Shown piece after piece: positions 5,207 to 5,687 of a DNA stretch of 5,687 bases. This DNA comes from Spirochaetota bacterium (GTDB lineage Bacteria > Spirochaetota > Spirochaetia > DTKZ01). The DNA is taken from assembly GCA_029562045.1 (NCBI GenBank), contig JAKQWJ010000036.1:1-5687 (forward strand). The letters are read 5' to 3'. The position numbers and the translations under genes were made by a program. Each line of letters begins with the position of its first letter. Position 1 is the stretch's first letter. The notes beneath the pieces are model-generated. The model searched no databases. It was not told where the DNA came from and worked only from the letters and a program-made list of their open reading frames with translations.

Positions 5207-5687
5207 TTATTTCGCCGCGGCGACGGCGGCCTGGAACTCGGCCACCAGCTCCTTGCCGATTTTGGGGATCCACTCGTCGTAGACCGGCTTGGTGGCGGTC
5301 TGGAAAACCTTGATCTGGTCCGGGGTCAGGATGGTGACCACGTTCCCCTGCTTCCGCAGTTCGTCGATGAAGTCCGCGTTCATTTTCCGGTTCGCCGCCC
5401 GCTCGAAGCGGGAAGCCTCCGCCGCCCCGTCGAGGAAGACTTTCTGCTCGTTGGCGGGCATGGAATCGAAGAGCTTCTTGTTGATCAGCGTGATGAAGGG
5501 GCTGTAGACGTGGCCGGTGAGGGTGGTGTACTTCTGCACTTCGTAAAATTTCTGCAGATAGATGGTGGGGATGGGGTTCTCCTGGCCGTCGATGGTCTTC
5601 TGCTGCATGGCGGTGAACACTTCGCTGAAGGGCATGGGAGTGGGGTTGGCCCCCAGGGCCCGCCAGGCCGAGAGATGGATGGGGTTC
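5207..5687 (-). CDS. TRAP transporter substrate-binding protein, DctP family (copy 2, C-terminal part only)
   Basis: The gene enters from the right edge; 159 codons are visible before the TAA, corresponding to residues 183-341 of copy 1. There are no insertions or deletions between the two. By hand count, 36 of the last 142 residues differ, all of them after the shared block that ends at PTIYL, so the proteins are about 75% identical there. The C-terminal tail VYDEWIPKIGKELVAEFQAA is shared. Ligand-lobe residues differ in places, for instance VYSPFITLINKK against VYGPHILLINKK in copy 1, so ligand range may differ. The internal ATG at 5635 is not the start, because homology continues upstream in frame to the window edge. 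It lies upstream of copy 1 in the same direction; the two look like a tandem duplication. Signal peptide and clamping arginine are outside the window. Confidence 0.92.
   Translation of the reverse strand, partial: NPIHLSAWRALGANPTPMPFSEVFTAMQQKTIDGQENPIPTIYLQKFYEVQKYTTLTGHVYSPFITLINKKLFDSMPANEQKVFLDGAAEASRFERAANRKMNADFIDELRKQGNVVTILTPDQIKVFQTATKPVYDEWIPKIGKELVAEFQAAVAAAK
5586..5687 (-). repeat. 102-bp direct repeat, copy within the partial binding-protein gene
   Basis: Partner of 4467-4568, perfectly identical through the last base of the window. The repeat boundary at 5586 is sharp (base 5585 is G, the partner base 4466 is C). Confidence 0.9.

Noticed and set aside
5207..5635. Copy 2 as a short stand-alone 142-residue protein starting at 5635
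   Set aside because: The reading frame and homology to copy 1 continue upstream to the window edge, so this ATG is an internal methionine of a truncated-by-window gene.
1..5687. CRISPR array, tRNA/rRNA gene, insertion sequence or phage element
   Set aside because: No short spaced repeats, no tRNA-like cloverleaf, no transposase or integrase motifs and no terminal inverted repeats were seen; the only substantial repeat is inside the paralogous binding-protein genes.

Overview
The window is a GC-rich (roughly 60% by eye) bacterial segment, densely packed with protein genes. All genes but one read on the minus strand. They look like an accessory catabolic locus: uptake of an organic acid or acidic sugar derivative through TRAP-type binding proteins, followed by NAD-dependent oxidoreductases and a pyruvate-type class II aldolase. 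The only taxonomic hint is the signal peptide of the complete binding protein. It ends in a Gly-Gly-Ala-Ser-Glu-Lys stretch without a lipobox cysteine, a style I associate with spirochaete binding proteins. A high-GC spirochaete is therefore a weak inference, not a call.

Layout, right to left (direction of minus-strand transcription). At the right edge is the C-terminal half of a DctP-type TRAP binding protein (copy 2, 5207-5687). A complete paralogue follows (copy 1, 4088-5113), then an SDR-family dehydrogenase (3211-3963). Each binding-protein gene is followed at once by a strong GC hairpin. A plus-strand gene, a membrane-anchored GGDEF diguanylate cyclase (2069-3112), then separates this block from a second minus-strand operon: HpaI-family aldolase (1183-1947), D-2-hydroxyacid dehydrogenase (204-1166), and the start of a UROD-superfamily protein (1-184) that runs off the left edge. 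Spacings of 16 and 19 bases support co-transcription in the second operon. The 121-bp region between the aldolase and cyclase genes carries a candidate promoter for the aldolase operon, and an inverted repeat that brackets its -10 box is a plausible operator.

How the genes may work together (inference): the binding proteins capture a carboxylated substrate, the SDR and the D-2-hydroxyacid dehydrogenase perform redox steps on hydroxy- or keto-intermediates, and the aldolase splits a 2-keto-3-deoxy-type acid into pyruvate (or a related keto acid) plus an aldehyde. The role of the UROD-like protein is open. The substrate cannot be named from sequence alone.

The most notable observation is a 102-bp tract that is perfectly identical between the two binding-protein genes. 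It starts abruptly next to clearly diverged sequence and runs to the right edge of the window. This is either recent gene conversion or an assembly effect. I see no clear evidence for an entirely new system; the unusual parts are the tandem binding proteins, the cyclase between the catabolic operons and the operator candidate.
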